A stretch of 64,000 nucleotides of DNA from Moraxellaceae bacterium AER2_44_116 (GCA_006546595.1 VIAD01000001.1:62001-126000); one strand, 5' to 3'. Numbered from the stretch's first letter, positions 1 to 8,977 are shown. The notes: generated from the letters alone by a model not told the origin. Numbers and translations: made by a program.

Positions 1-62
1 AAATTCAGGGGCGCGTCCGTGAGTTACGTATTTTAGGCTCATACCCGAAAGCGGTATTGTGA
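1..62 (+). CDS. pheA: C-terminal end of prephenate dehydratase / chorismate mutase (partial)
   Basis: Frame 3 reads IQGRVRELRILGSYPKAVL and stops at TGA 60-62. A tail of the form ELR/KxLGSYPKAV is the usual end of the regulatory ACT domain of bifunctional PheA, which makes phenylpyruvate from chorismate via prephenate. The position directly before hisC and tyrA-aroA is the expected one in the gammaproteobacterial aromatic cluster. Only about 20 codons are visible, so the call rests on this short tail and on the neighbours. Confidence 0.75.
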   Translation, partial: IQGRVRELRILGSYPKAVL

Positions 63-68
63 GAATGG

Positions 69-118
69 CTTCGACTCCGCTCAGCCAACGGCTAAACGCT
101 GCCTGAGCGGAGTCGAAG
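69..118. repeat. Dispersed palindrome, family A, copy 1
   Basis: Perfect 16-nt inverted arms, CTTCGACTCCGCTCAG at 69-84 and its complement at 103-118, around an 18-nt loop. It lies in the short gap between pheA and hisC. The same arms recur at 9688-9736 and 16583-16651, always between genes. The hairpin is GC-rich but lacks a T-tract, so it is better read as a mobile or REP-like repeat than as a plain terminator. Confidence 0.85.
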
Positions 119-156
119 GCTATATAAATTTAGGTACATCATTTAGGAATATAAAA

Positions 157-1257
157 ATGTCCTGCGATTTTCTCTCTCTTGCCAATAATGGCGTACAAAA
201 ATTATCGCCGTATCAAACGGGTAAACCGATAGATGAGCTTAAACGTGAGTTGGGTTTAGACGATATTGTTAAACTTGCCAGTAATGAAAATCCGCTCGGC
301 TGTTCACCGTTAGTGGTTGAAGCTATTAAATCAGAGTTAACACAAATTGGTCGTTATCCCGACGGTAATGGTTTTTATTTAAAATATGCGATTCAGCAAA
401 AGTTCGGTTTTGACTTAAACCGTATTACTTTAGGTAATGGCTCTAATGATATTTTAGAGCTAGTGGCGCGTGCGTTTATCGCCGAAGGTCAATCGGCTGT
501 TTATAGTCAGCATGCCTTTGCTGTGTATCCTTTAGCCGTGCAAGCCGTTGGCGGTGTCGGTATCGAAGTGCCTGCCAAAAATTACGGTCACGATTTGCAA
601 GCGATGGCGCAAGCAATCACCGCTAATACCAAAGTCGTGTTTATTGCTAACCCCAATAATCCAACGGGAACATGGTTTAGTCGTGCTGAGTTTGAGCAGT
701 TTATGGCGCAAGTGCCTGAGCACGTTATTGTCGTGTTAGACGAAGCCTATGTCGAATTTGTCACCGACAGTGGCTTTATGAATGGCTTTGATTACGTTAA
801 TCAATATTCTAACTTATTAGTCAGCCGAACATTTTCTAAAGCTTATGGTTTGGCTTCTTTGCGTGTGGGTTACGCGATTGCACATGCTGATATTACCAAT
901 ATTATCAATCGAGTACGTCAGCCATTTAACGTCAATAGTTTTGCTTTAGCGGCAGCAACGGCTGCTTTGCAAGATGATGATTTTGTCGCGCAAAGTTGTG
1001 ATTTAAACAGCACAGGCATGAAACAGTTAGAGCAAGGTTTAACGGCATTAGGTTTATCGTTTATTCCGTCTAAAGCCAATTTTATTGCCTTCGATGTCAA
1101 TCGTCCGTGTCAGCCTGTTTTTCAAGCCTTATTACAGCAGGGCGTGATTGTTCGCCCCATTGCTAACTATGGTATGCCGACATATTTGCGTGTCAGTATT
1201 GGTTTGGCAAGTGAAAATGCGCGCTTTTTGGCGGTGTTAAAGCAGGTGTTGAGCTAA
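157..1257 (+). CDS. hisC: Histidinol-phosphate / aromatic aminotransferase
   Basis: A 366-residue PLP-dependent fold-type I aminotransferase. The substrate-arm motif SNENP is at 42-46. The PLP lysine is K228 within RTFSKAYG (223-230), followed by the conserved SLRVGYA. Length fits HisC. The ATG at 157 is preceded by AGGA about 10 nt upstream. The family transaminates histidinol phosphate (imidazole acetol phosphate) in histidine synthesis. When hisC sits between pheA and tyrA, as here, the enzyme is usually the broad-specificity form that also serves phenylalanine and tyrosine synthesis; that role is inferred from context. Its stop codon directly abuts the tyrA-aroA start, which indicates an operon. 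Confidence 0.93.
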   Translation: MSCDFLSLANNGVQKLSPYQTGKPIDELKRELGLDDIVKLASNENPLGCSPLVVEAIKSELTQIGRYPDGNGFYLKYAIQQKFGFDLNRITLGNGSNDILELVARAFIAEGQSAVYSQHAFAVYPLAVQAVGGVGIEVPAKNYGHDLQAMAQAITANTKVVFIANPNNPTGTWFSRAEFEQFMAQVPEHVIVVLDEAYVEFVTDSGFMNGFDYVNQYSNLLVSRTFSKAYGLASLRVGYAIAHADITNIINRVRQPFNVNSFALAAATAALQDDDFVAQSCDLNSTGMKQLEQGLTALGLSFIPSKANFIAFDVNRPCQPVFQALLQQGVIVRPIANYGMPTYLRVSIGLASENARFLAVLKQVLS

Positions 1258-3465
1258 ATGTTTAACAAAGTCGCTTTTATTGGTTTAGGTCTGATCGGTT
1301 CGAGTTTGGCACGGGTATTACGTGCCAATCATCTCGCACAAACCATTGTTGCCAGTAGCCGTAGCCCTCGCACATTAAGTTTAGCTTTAGATATAGGTTT
1401 GATTGACGCAGGTTATGCCGATGCTGCCGAAGCGGTGCTAGACGCTGATCTCGTGGTACTCGCCATGCCTGTTTGCGCCACACAAAGCGTTTTAGCGGCT
1501 ATCAAAGACAGCCTTAAAGCATCGGTCATTATTACGGATGTCGGCAGCACTAAAGGTAATGTCGTTTCCGCGGCCGAGACAGTGTTTGGTATTGTACCCA
1601 CACGTTTTATTCCTGCACATCCCATTGCAGGCTCAGAGCAAAGTGGTGTTTTGGCAGGAAAAGTCGATTTATTTGATCGCCATAAAGTGATTATCACGCC
1701 ATTGCCACATACCGATGCAGAAGCCTGTTTATTGATACAGCAAATGTGGCAAGTCGCAGGCGCTGAAGTGCTAACGATGACCGTACAACGTCACGACGAG
1801 GTTTTAGCTAAAACGAGCCATTTGCCGCATTTATTGGCGTTTTCTTTAGTTGATACTTTAGCGCGAGAATCACAAAATTTAGATATTTTTCGTTTTGCCG
1901 CAGGCGGATTTCGGGATTTTACCCGTATTGCAGGCAGTGACCCGTCGATGTGGCATGATATTTTTCTCGCCAATGAACAGGGCATTTTGTCGGCTTTAGA
2001 TAGCTTTAGCCAAGGGGTTGAACGCCTGAAATCGGCGATTGTTGCCCACGATAGCGATGCCATTTTAGGCATACTGACGCGCGCCCAAGTGGCACGTCAT
2101 CACTTTACTCACATGTTAGCTGGAACAGCATACCAAAAGACTATGAACACTAAAAATTTGCAATTTGTCGTTGAAGCAGGCGGTACTCTCCAAGGAAATT
2201 TACGCGTTCCAGGGGATAAATCCATTTCGCACCGTTCTATTATGTTGGGTTCATTAGCTGAAGGTGTCACAGAGGTGACTGGCTTTTTAGAAGGTGAAGA
2301 TGCCTTAGCGACGCTGCAAGCGTTTCGTGATATGGGTGTTGTTATTGAAGGGCCAAAAAACGGTGAGGTACGCATTCATGGTGTCGGTTTGCATGGTTTG
2401 CAAGCACCACCCAATGCTTTGTATGTTGGTAATTCTGGTACGTCGATGCGTTTATTGTCGGGTATTTTGTCGGCGCAAAAGTTTGATACGGTGATGACGG
2501 GTGATGCGTCATTATCCAAAAGGCCAATGGAACGTATCGCCAAACCGTTACGTCAAATGGGCGCAATGATTCAAACAACAGGTGAAAAAGGCACACCGCC
2601 TGTTAGCATCAAAGGTAATCAAGCTCTAAAAGGCATTACTTATGATATGCCTGTCGCCAGCGCACAGGTTAAATCAGGCGTTTTATTGGCAGGTTTATGG
2701 GCAGAAGGCGAAACAGTGATTACCGAGCCAGCTCCAACCCGCGACCATAGCGAACGGATGTTGCGTGGTTTTGGCTATAAGGTGAAAACCGAAGGCTCAA
2801 CCATTCGTATCCAAGGTGGCGGTAAATTAACAGCCACTAAAATTGACGTACCTGCGGATATTTCTTCGGCAGCGTTTTTTATGGTCGGCGCAAGTATTGC
2901 TCCTAATGCCGATGTTGTTTTAGAGCACGTTGGCATTAACCCAACACGTATCGGTGTCATAAACATCCTACGTGCAATGGGTGGTGATTTAACGCTGTTA
3001 AACGAGCGTGAAGTTGGTGGTGAGCCTGTCGCCGATATTCGTGTTCGCAGTGCAAAACTCAAAGGCATTCAAATTAACGAAGCCGATGTGCCTTTAGCGA
3101 TTGATGAATTTCCGTCGTTATTTATTGCGGCGGCCTGTGCTGAAGGAACAACCGTATTAACGGGTGCGGAAGAGTTACGCGTCAAAGAATCTGACCGTAT
3201 TCAAGTGATGGCCGATGGTTTAATCACACTAGGCATTGATGCTCAGCCAACGCCTGACGGCATGATTATTCAAGGTGGACAATTGGGTGGTGGTAAAGTC
3301 GTCAGTCATGGCGATCATCGTATTGCCATGTCATTTGCCATTGCGGCATTACGCGCCAATGGTACGATTGAAATTGAAGACTGTGCCAATGTGGCGACCA
3401 GCTTCCCATTGTTTGTCGAGTTGGCACGCGGTGCGGGCTTGAAAATTAAAGTGTTGGAAGTTTAA
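1258..3465 (+). CDS. tyrA-aroA: Fused prephenate dehydrogenase and EPSP synthase
   Basis: A 735-residue fusion. Residues 1 to about 290 are a TyrA domain: the NAD motif GLGLIG is at 9-14, followed by HPIAGSEQSG and the histidine segment SHLPHLL; it oxidises prephenate to 4-hydroxyphenylpyruvate. Residues about 300-735 are EPSP synthase (shikimate pathway): GDKSISHR at 319-326, then GNSGTSMRLL, SKRPMERI, RVKESDRI and GDHRIAMS. The GDKSISHR form resembles class II-like enzymes rather than E. coli GSKSVSNR. The glycine of GNSGT that CP4-type glyphosate-tolerant enzymes replace with alanine is present. An internal Met at 296 marks the domain join. The fusion is known in Pseudomonas and Acinetobacter. 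The start follows the hisC stop with no gap. Confidence 0.94.
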   Translation: MFNKVAFIGLGLIGSSLARVLRANHLAQTIVASSRSPRTLSLALDIGLIDAGYADAAEAVLDADLVVLAMPVCATQSVLAAIKDSLKASVIITDVGSTKGNVVSAAETVFGIVPTRFIPAHPIAGSEQSGVLAGKVDLFDRHKVIITPLPHTDAEACLLIQQMWQVAGAEVLTMTVQRHDEVLAKTSHLPHLLAFSLVDTLARESQNLDIFRFAAGGFRDFTRIAGSDPSMWHDIFLANEQGILSALDSFSQGVERLKSAIVAHDSDAILGILTRAQVARHHFTHMLAGTAYQKTMNTKNLQFVVEAGGTLQGNLRVPGDKSISHRSIMLGSLAEGVTEVTGFLEGEDALATLQAFRDMGVVIEGPKNGEVRIHGVGLHGLQAPPNALYVGNSGTSMRLLSGILSAQKFDTVMTGDASLSKRPMERIAKPLRQMGAMIQTTGEKGTPPVSIKGNQALKGITYDMPVASAQVKSGVLLAGLWAEGETVITEPAPTRDHSERMLRGFGYKVKTEGSTIRIQGGGKLTATKIDVPADISSAAFFMVGASIAPNADVVLEHVGINPTRIGVINILRAMGGDLTLLNEREVGGEPVADIRVRSAKLKGIQINEADVPLAIDEFPSLFIAAACAEGTTVLTGAEELRVKESDRIQVMADGLITLGIDAQPTPDGMIIQGGQLGGGKVVSHGDHRIAMSFAIAALRANGTIEIEDCANVATSFPLFVELARGAGLKIKVLEV

Positions 3466-3472
3466 AACAGTC

Positions 3473-3503
3473 ATGGGCAGACCTATAACATAGGCCTGCC
3501 CAT
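3473..3503. terminator. Hairpin between convergent genes
   Basis: ATGGGCAG plus CCTAT (3473-3486) pair with ATAGG plus CTGCCCAT (3490-3503) with one bulge on each side. The hairpin lies between the aroA stop and the convergent DUF4345 gene, so it could end both transcripts. On the minus strand it is followed by TTTT; no strong T-tract follows on the plus strand. Confidence 0.55.
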
Positions 3504-3524
3504 CATGTTGACGTGTTGGGGTGA

Positions 3525-3920
3525 TTAAATCGTTTTGCTATTGGGTTGTTGAGTAAACAAAAATATTGCGATCACCGTCGTAAAGAACTCCAATCCTAAC
3601 AATGCTTGAACCGTTGAGTTGGGCATGCCATCAATCATCACACTCATCAATCGGCCGATAACTAATCCGCCTGTCACTAAAGACAATGCCAGTAAAGCAG
3701 GGCGTGTTAACCATGTCATCAATGCTGCACTAATGAGCAGTAGACCAATGCCCATTTGCATGCCGCCATAATTGGCTCGGACTTCATTTAAGGCATTAAT
3801 CGATTGTACTCCCAATTCAACACCTGCCATTGCGGCGATAGGGTCACGAAAAGTATTCACACCAATCAAGATAAATCCCAAACCACTGAGCAGTAAAAAA
3901 AGTTGTGTTAAACGCGTCAT
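3525..3920 (-). CDS. DUF4345 family membrane protein
   Basis: A small, very hydrophobic protein (131 residues from the ATG at 3920) with four likely membrane spans. The segments NEVRANYGGMQ and GRLMSVMIDGMP match the conserved core of DUF4345. A longer reading from a GTG five codons upstream is possible, but the ATG at 3920 has GGAAA at a suitable distance. Function is not known for the family. It lies downstream of the fatty-acid-hydroxylase-like gene on the same strand and may be co-transcribed with it. Both interrupt the aroA-cmk order usual in related genomes. Confidence 0.75.
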   Translation of the reverse strand: MTRLTQLFLLLSGLGFILIGVNTFRDPIAAMAGVELGVQSINALNEVRANYGGMQMGIGLLLISAALMTWLTRPALLALSLVTGGLVIGRLMSVMIDGMPNSTVQALLGLEFFTTVIAIFLFTQQPNSKTI

Positions 3921-4015
3921 GGTGATGTTTTCCACGTGATTAAATACTCATTAAACTCAATGAGTTTACTTGGTGAGGTGATTTCTCGCCAAGTAAACCG
4001 TGAACCATATAATGC

Positions 4016-5008
4016 TTAGGCAGAAGCACTTTTTAGGGGCGAGTGATTGGGTTTTGGTGACGATTTTACCTGTTTCACTTCTCGATGTTCTGTTTTCCAT
4101 GTTCGGATAGGCGTGTGGTCTGGTCGTGTCCAATCAGGCGGCATATACAGATGTTTGAGACGTTGTGACAGTGAGCCTTTTGCCATGACATCGCGCACCA
4201 TATCAACTAACTCATGGATGTTAAGGATGATGACGTTATATGAACGAATTTGCTCGGTAGTACCATATTCAACTTTCTCAACTTCGGCTTCGTAAGTACC
4301 AAACATCCGATCAAAAATAATCAACACGCCACCATAATTTTTATCAATGTACTGTGGGTTGCGGCCATGATGTACACGATGATTAGACGGGGTATCAAAA
4401 ATATATTCAAACCAAGCAGGGAATTTGCCAATCGATTCGGTATGGACAAAATACTGGTAGGCTAAATCAACGGCGTAGCAAAACATCACGACGGCGGGTG
4501 GAACGCCTAGCCAGACTAACGGTAAAAAGAAAATGAAGTTGCCCGTAAAGGCATTCAATAGGCTTTGGCGCATGGCATTGGTAAAATTCATCACTTCGCC
4601 GCTATGATGAGGAACATGCGCTGCCCAAAACCAACGCACGCGGTGCATGGTGCGGTGTAACCAGTAATAACTAAATTCCATTGCCACAAAAATAGGCAAA
4701 ATAGTCCAACCATCCACAGGCACATCAAACAAGCGATATTGATAGACCCACATAAAGATAGAACCCGTGACCAATACCCACATCACCGCTTCAAAGATTT
4801 GATAGGACGCACCTAACATCAAGTTGGCAAAAATTTCTTTCCAGTAAAACTGTGAGCCGTGACCTCTATTTTTTTGCACGACATATTCAATCATGAACGC
4901 GAGCAAAAAAATCGGTGTCATGCCAATCAAAAATACTTGCTTCCAATCGATGTCTGGGCCCATCGTCGCCATTAGCCACTGGGTAGCAGGTTGAAAAAAT
5001 TCGTTCAT
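4016..5008 (-). CDS. Fatty acid hydroxylase / sterol desaturase family protein
   Basis: A 330-residue integral membrane protein with several hydrophobic spans and the di-iron histidine clusters of the family: HRTMH (118-122), HVPHH (131-135) and NHRVHHG (H210, H213, H214), plus H189. Such enzymes use O2 and two irons to hydroxylate or desaturate lipids. Bacterial substrates vary and cannot be told from sequence. The ATG at 5008 is preferred over the TTG one codon upstream. The gene is divergent from an AraC-type regulator 120 bp away, which probably controls it. A DUF4345 gene follows downstream. Confidence 0.88.
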   Translation of the reverse strand: MNEFFQPATQWLMATMGPDIDWKQVFLIGMTPIFLLAFMIEYVVQKNRGHGSQFYWKEIFANLMLGASYQIFEAVMWVLVTGSIFMWVYQYRLFDVPVDGWTILPIFVAMEFSYYWLHRTMHRVRWFWAAHVPHHSGEVMNFTNAMRQSLLNAFTGNFIFFLPLVWLGVPPAVVMFCYAVDLAYQYFVHTESIGKFPAWFEYIFDTPSNHRVHHGRNPQYIDKNYGGVLIIFDRMFGTYEAEVEKVEYGTTEQIRSYNVIILNIHELVDMVRDVMAKGSLSQRLKHLYMPPDWTRPDHTPIRTWKTEHREVKQVKSSPKPNHSPLKSASA

Positions 5009-5032
5009 CAAGGATTAACCTCTTGCAAAATA

Positions 5033-5078
5033 ATACACATGGAGTTGTAGTTGCTTTTATGGTGCTCATTATGTGTAT
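5033..5078. promoter_or_regulatory. Possible operator in the hydroxylase/araC divergent gap
   Basis: ATACACAT (5033-5040) and its exact complement ATGTGTAT (5071-5078) form an inverted repeat with 30 bp between arms. The same gap carries two TTGACA hexamers (5095-5100 and 5115-5120) 20 bp apart on the araC side. A site for the adjacent AraC protein is a reasonable guess, but nothing in the sequence proves it. Confidence 0.3.
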
Positions 5079-5131
5079 AAATAATCGGCTTATCTTGACA
5101 TCTTCTCTCTTGTTTTGACATAGTCTGCCAA

Positions 5132-6130
5132 ATGCAAACTATTAATTCTCATCGCACTGTTTATGTTGCTGGTGTCACGGCAAATATCTTGACCTGCTAT
5201 TTAGATCAGCAGCGTTTGGCGTTACCCGATATTCGGGAAAAACTTTCTCGTCTAGCATCAGCACCTCGAATGCCTATTACCACATGGTGGTCAGTACTAG
5301 AAGAAATACAGCTTGCTCATCCCATTGCAGGCTTAGGTTTAGCCATCGGGCGTTGCATCCAGCCACATCATGTTGGGGTGTTGGGTTATCTCGCCATGTA
5401 TTGTGAAACGGTTGGCCAAGCGCTGATGCGTTTTCATCGGTTTCAACCGCTGCTGCATAATTTGTCGGCCACGTTGATTCGTCAAGAAGGGGATAATCTT
5501 GTGCTCAGTTGGCAACCTAGTTTCTCTACATTGCTATCCAATGAAGTGGTTATTTCGAGCTTACTGACAGTCCTTAGGCAATTAACAGGAGAGGTGGATG
5601 TTTCGGCTTGTCTTCTTGAGTGGCCGCATCCTATGCCGATGGATATCACGCCTTATCAGCAATGTTTTTCTTGTCCTATTATTTTTGATGCTAAAACGGT
5701 ATCCATTCATATTCCCTTGCAACTCATGAGCTTGCCGATTAATAGTCGAGACCCATTTTTGGTGAAGTTGCTTGAGCAACAAGCTGAAGCGTTGATGACG
5801 GCATTACCTGTCCAAGATGCGTTACTGCAATCGTTGCAGCAACATATTTTGGCGGTACTCCAAGATGAAGCCCCTGAGTTAAAAACTGTTGCGGCTCGTA
5901 TGGCGATGTCTGAGCGTTCGTTATATCGTTATTTAAATGAGCGAGGATTACGCTACAAAACGGTATTAAATACCTTGCGTTATGAATTGGCGAAAAATTA
6001 TCTAAAAGACGTTCAGTTATCACTCCCTGAAATTGCGTTAATGTTGGGCTATAGTGAGCAAAGTGCGTTTTCGCGCGCCTTTAAGGAATGGAGTGGTGAA
6101 TCGCCTATGCAGTATCGGCGTGGTCATTAA
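5132..6130 (+). CDS. AraC family transcriptional regulator (OruR/ArgR-like N-domain)
   Basis: A 332-residue regulator. The N-terminal about 200 residues match the arabinose-binding-type domain of AraC proteins such as OruR (HHVGVLGYLAMYCETVGQAL region). The C-terminal about 90 residues hold two helix-turn-helix motifs ending in the signature LGYSEQSAFSRAFKEWSGES. It is divergent from the fatty-acid-hydroxylase gene, which suggests local control in response to a small molecule, perhaps a lipid. The ATG at 5132 lacks a clear Shine-Dalgarno sequence. The effector is unknown. Confidence 0.85.
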   Translation: MQTINSHRTVYVAGVTANILTCYLDQQRLALPDIREKLSRLASAPRMPITTWWSVLEEIQLAHPIAGLGLAIGRCIQPHHVGVLGYLAMYCETVGQALMRFHRFQPLLHNLSATLIRQEGDNLVLSWQPSFSTLLSNEVVISSLLTVLRQLTGEVDVSACLLEWPHPMPMDITPYQQCFSCPIIFDAKTVSIHIPLQLMSLPINSRDPFLVKLLEQQAEALMTALPVQDALLQSLQQHILAVLQDEAPELKTVAARMAMSERSLYRYLNERGLRYKTVLNTLRYELAKNYLKDVQLSLPEIALMLGYSEQSAFSRAFKEWSGESPMQYRRGH

Positions 6131-6225
6131 AAACGTTCAGCAGAGTAAAGGAGTGGGTTTTAACTTGCACTTATTGATTGTTGAGTGATTTATAGTCTAT
6201 TTATACCTTTTGTTACCCCTTTGAG

Positions 6226-6252
6226 TTGCAATTCTTCCCATAATTCTATAAA
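6226..6252 (+). promoter_or_regulatory. Possible cmk promoter
   Basis: TTGCAA (6226-6231) and TATAAA (6247-6252) are separated by 15 bp, which is short. cmk has lost contact with the aroA transcript through the intervening genes, so it needs its own promoter near here. Low confidence because of the spacing. Confidence 0.3.
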
Positions 6253-6329
6253 AAGCGCACGCGCCTTACGCCGTCTATACCGAAAAAAACAAACGGCAGT
6301 TTTTTTAAGCAATTTTGCTGGAGGCACGC

Positions 6330-7067
6330 ATGAGTGCAGAACTAGAACCGATGGTTAAACCTGTCATCATTCCGCCCGTCATCACTATTGATGGCCCAAG
6401 CGGTTCAGGTAAAGGCACTATTGCCCATCGTTTAGCCCTGAAGTTAGGTTTTAATGTCTTGGATTCAGGAGCGTTGTATCGCTTGCTCGCATTGGCAGCT
6501 CAACAGCATGGTGTTCATACCGATAACGAGGCGGCATTGCAGGTATTGGCCGCCCATTTGGACGCGCAATTCCAAGATAATGACGGTGAAGCAATGCTTA
6601 TTTTAGAGGGCGAAGATGTGACGCAAAGCATTCGCACCGAAGAAATAGGCGCAGCGGCTTCAAAAGTCGCTGCTTTACCTGCGGTCAGAGCCGCTTTATT
6701 ACAACGCCAATATGCCTTTAGAGAAAGTCCGGGTTTGGTGGCAGATGGCCGTGATATGGGCACAATCGTCTTTCCCGATGCTTGCCTAAAGATTTTTCTC
6801 ACTGCCAGTGCCGAAGCGCGTGCCGAAAGACGTTATAAACAGTTGCTTGAAAAGGGCTTTAATGCTAGTTTAGCCGCCATTTTAAGCGACATACGCGCTC
6901 GCGATTTACGCGATAGCCAACGCGCTGTTGCACCGCTCAAACCTGCTGACGATGCCATAGTCTTAGATAGCACAGCATTAGGGATAGAGGCCGTGTTAAA
7001 AGCAGTGACGGAAGCAGCAAAAAGAACGCAACACTTACACAGTTTTGCGGATGTGTTGAGCGCGTAG
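6330..7067 (+). CDS. cmk: Cytidylate kinase
   Basis: A 245-residue P-loop kinase that phosphorylates CMP and dCMP to the diphosphates. GPSGSGKGT (residues 22-30) is the Walker A motif. The segments DSGALYRLLAL, VADGRDMGTIVFPDA and RARDLRDSQRAVAPL are typical of Cmk. The start chosen is the ATG at 6330, with GGAGG at 6320-6324; a longer reading from a TTG at 6315 would swallow that ribosome binding site. rpsA follows, as in most gammaproteobacteria. Confidence 0.93.
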   Translation: MSAELEPMVKPVIIPPVITIDGPSGSGKGTIAHRLALKLGFNVLDSGALYRLLALAAQQHGVHTDNEAALQVLAAHLDAQFQDNDGEAMLILEGEDVTQSIRTEEIGAAASKVAALPAVRAALLQRQYAFRESPGLVADGRDMGTIVFPDACLKIFLTASAEARAERRYKQLLEKGFNASLAAILSDIRARDLRDSQRAVAPLKPADDAIVLDSTALGIEAVLKAVTEAAKRTQHLHSFADVLSA

Positions 7068-7131
7068 CCTGAAATACGAATTTTGAAGACTTTAATAGCA
7101 CAGACTTTGTTTCTTTGTTATTTGGGAAGAT

Positions 7132-7190
7132 GGCATTAATGCACGACCAGTAAGGCATTAATGATTGTCTAAATAAAGCAGCCCGGCATT
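7132..7190 (+). promoter_or_regulatory. rpsA leader with repeated GGCATT motifs
   Basis: The 179-bp cmk-rpsA gap contains GGCATTAATG at 7132-7141 and again at 7154-7163, then GGCATT at 7185-7190. Ribosomal protein S1 is known to repress its own mRNA through the leader, and these repeats may be part of a folded leader. No promoter hexamers could be placed with confidence. Confidence 0.3.
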
Positions 7191-7246
7191 AGCTGGTAAT
7201 GTACGGCCAAACACACTGATGCGTTAGCATCCATAGGTTCTTAAAT

Positions 7247-8923
7247 ATGTTCGAATCATTTGCCGAACTTTTTGCAGAAAGCGAACTGCAATTTACTCAA
7301 GGCGCAGTCATTAAAGGCGTAGTTGTAGCGATTGACAGCGACTGGGTCACTGTTGATACAGGCTTAAAGTCTGAAGGCGTAGTGCCTCGCGAAGAATTCT
7401 TAAATGACATGCGCGAATTAGAAGTCAAAGTAGGCGACACCGTTGAAGTGGTTGTCGATGCATTTGATAACGGTATGGGTCAAACTGTCCTGTCGCGTGA
7501 AAAAGCAAAACGTGCTGAAACATGGACACGTTTGGACAAGATTTTCAACGATCAAGAAATCGTTCGTGGTCTTATCTCTGGCAAAGTCAAAGGCGGTTTC
7601 ACCGTCGATATCGGCCCAATCCGTGCATTCTTACCGGGTTCGTTGGTTGATACGCGTCCTATCCGTGATACTACTCACTTAGAAGGCAAAGAGCTTGAGT
7701 TCAAAGTTATCAAGCTTGACCAAAAACGTAACAACGTTGTTGTTTCTCGTCGTGCGGTTATGGAAGCTGAATCCTCTGCTGAACGTGAAGTATTATTAGG
7801 CCAATTGCAAGAAGGCCAAACTGTTAAAGGTGTTATCAAAAACCTCACTGACTACGGCGCATTCGTTGACCTCGGTGGCATTGATGGCTTGTTGCACATC
7901 ACTGACATGGCTTGGAAACGTGTTAAACACCCAAGTGAAGTGGTTGAAGTTGGCCAAGAAATGGAAGTTAAAGTCCTCAAGTTTGACCGCGAGCGTAATC
8001 GTGTGTCCTTGGGCTTAAAACAATTGGGTCAAGATCCTTGGTTAGCGTTGATGAGCAAGTATCCAAAAGGTACAGTGACTCGCGCTAAAGTCACTAACCT
8101 CACTGACTACGGCTGTTTCGCTGAAATCGCTGAAGGCGTTGAAGGTTTGGTACACGTATCCGAAATGGATCACACCAACAAAAACATTCATCCATCCAAA
8201 GTTGTACAAATTGGTGATGAAGTGGATGTCATGGTTCTTGAAATCGACGAAGAACGTCGTCGTATTTCCTTGGGTATCAAACAATGTAAAGCGAATCCTT
8301 GGGATGAGTTTGCTAAGACCCATGAAAAAGGCCAAAAAGTTTCTGGCAACATCAAATCCATTACTGACTTTGGTATCTTCATTGGTTTACCAGGCGGTAT
8401 TGATGGTTTGGTTCACTTGTCTGACATTTCTTGGAATGAAGCAGGCGAAGAAGCTATCCGCAAATTCCGCAAAGGTGACTTGGTTGAAGCCGTTATCCTT
8501 GCTGTTGATGCCGAAGGCAACCGTATCTCTCTCGGTGTAAAACAACTGCAAAAAGACCCGTTCAGCGATTTCACTTCTTCTCACGAGAAGGGTGCCATTG
8601 TTAAAGGTGTGATTAAAGCCGTTGATGCTAAAGGCGCGACAGTTGAATTGACTGATGGCGTTGAAGCAACATTGAAAGCGTCTGAAATCATTCGTGACCG
8701 TGTGGAAGATGCTTCTAAGCATTTGACAGTTGGTCAAGAAATCGAAGCGAAAATCATTGGTGTTGACCGCAAAGCGCGTGTCATCAACTTGTCGATTAAA
8801 GCGAAAGACGAAGCAGAAGAGCGTGAAGCAATGACCGCTGTTCGCAACACACAAGCCGAAGTTGTAACTTCTGCTGCTGGTCCAAAAACCATTGGTGACT
8901 TGATTAAGGCACAAATGAAGTAA
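7247..8923 (+). CDS. rpsA: 30S ribosomal protein S1
   Basis: 558 residues, almost the same length as the E. coli protein. It holds six S1 (OB-fold) RNA-binding repeats, roughly at 19-85, 105-170, 187-257, 274-344, 361-431 and 448-520. The third to fifth repeats show the pattern LTDYGAF/CFVDL...GLLHITDM or GLVHVSEM. The first two repeats anchor the protein to the ribosome, and the others bind mRNA and aid start-site unfolding. Starts at ATG 7247 with a weak AGG upstream. A strong terminator follows at 8951-8977. Confidence 0.97.
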   Translation: MFESFAELFAESELQFTQGAVIKGVVVAIDSDWVTVDTGLKSEGVVPREEFLNDMRELEVKVGDTVEVVVDAFDNGMGQTVLSREKAKRAETWTRLDKIFNDQEIVRGLISGKVKGGFTVDIGPIRAFLPGSLVDTRPIRDTTHLEGKELEFKVIKLDQKRNNVVVSRRAVMEAESSAEREVLLGQLQEGQTVKGVIKNLTDYGAFVDLGGIDGLLHITDMAWKRVKHPSEVVEVGQEMEVKVLKFDRERNRVSLGLKQLGQDPWLALMSKYPKGTVTRAKVTNLTDYGCFAEIAEGVEGLVHVSEMDHTNKNIHPSKVVQIGDEVDVMVLEIDEERRRISLGIKQCKANPWDEFAKTHEKGQKVSGNIKSITDFGIFIGLPGGIDGLVHLSDISWNEAGEEAIRKFRKGDLVEAVILAVDAEGNRISLGVKQLQKDPFSDFTSSHEKGAIVKGVIKAVDAKGATVELTDGVEATLKASEIIRDRVEDASKHLTVGQEIEAKIIGVDRKARVINLSIKAKDEAEEREAMTAVRNTQAEVVTSAAGPKTIGDLIKAQMK

Positions 8924-8950
8924 TTGGTCAGATTTGTGATGTAAATTAAA

Positions 8951-8977
8951 ACGGGGGTTTGCTACCCCCGTTTTTTT
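8951..8977 (+). terminator. Rho-independent terminator after rpsA
   Basis: ACGGGGGT (8951-8958) pairs with ACCCCCGT (8964-8971) across a 5-nt loop, followed by a T-run to 8977. A textbook intrinsic terminator in the rpsA-ihfB gap. Confidence 0.92.

Noticed and set aside
2400..2470. Glyphosate-tolerant EPSP synthase, because of its class II-like GDKSISHR motif
   Set aside because: The Gly in GNSGTS that CP4-type tolerant enzymes replace by Ala is present, so tolerance cannot be claimed from sequence.
2143..3465. Separate aroA gene with its own start at Met296
   Set aside because: The frame is continuous with tyrA, with no stop or clear ribosome binding site at the junction; an internal start cannot be excluded but a fusion is the direct reading.
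8139..8540. 133-codon plus-strand frame within rpsA
   Set aside because: Frame-shifted reading of the S1 repeats; no start signal and no family.
8387..8914. 175-codon minus-strand frame inside rpsA
   Set aside because: Antisense to a strongly conserved gene; the product is Phe/Asn-rich and matches no family.
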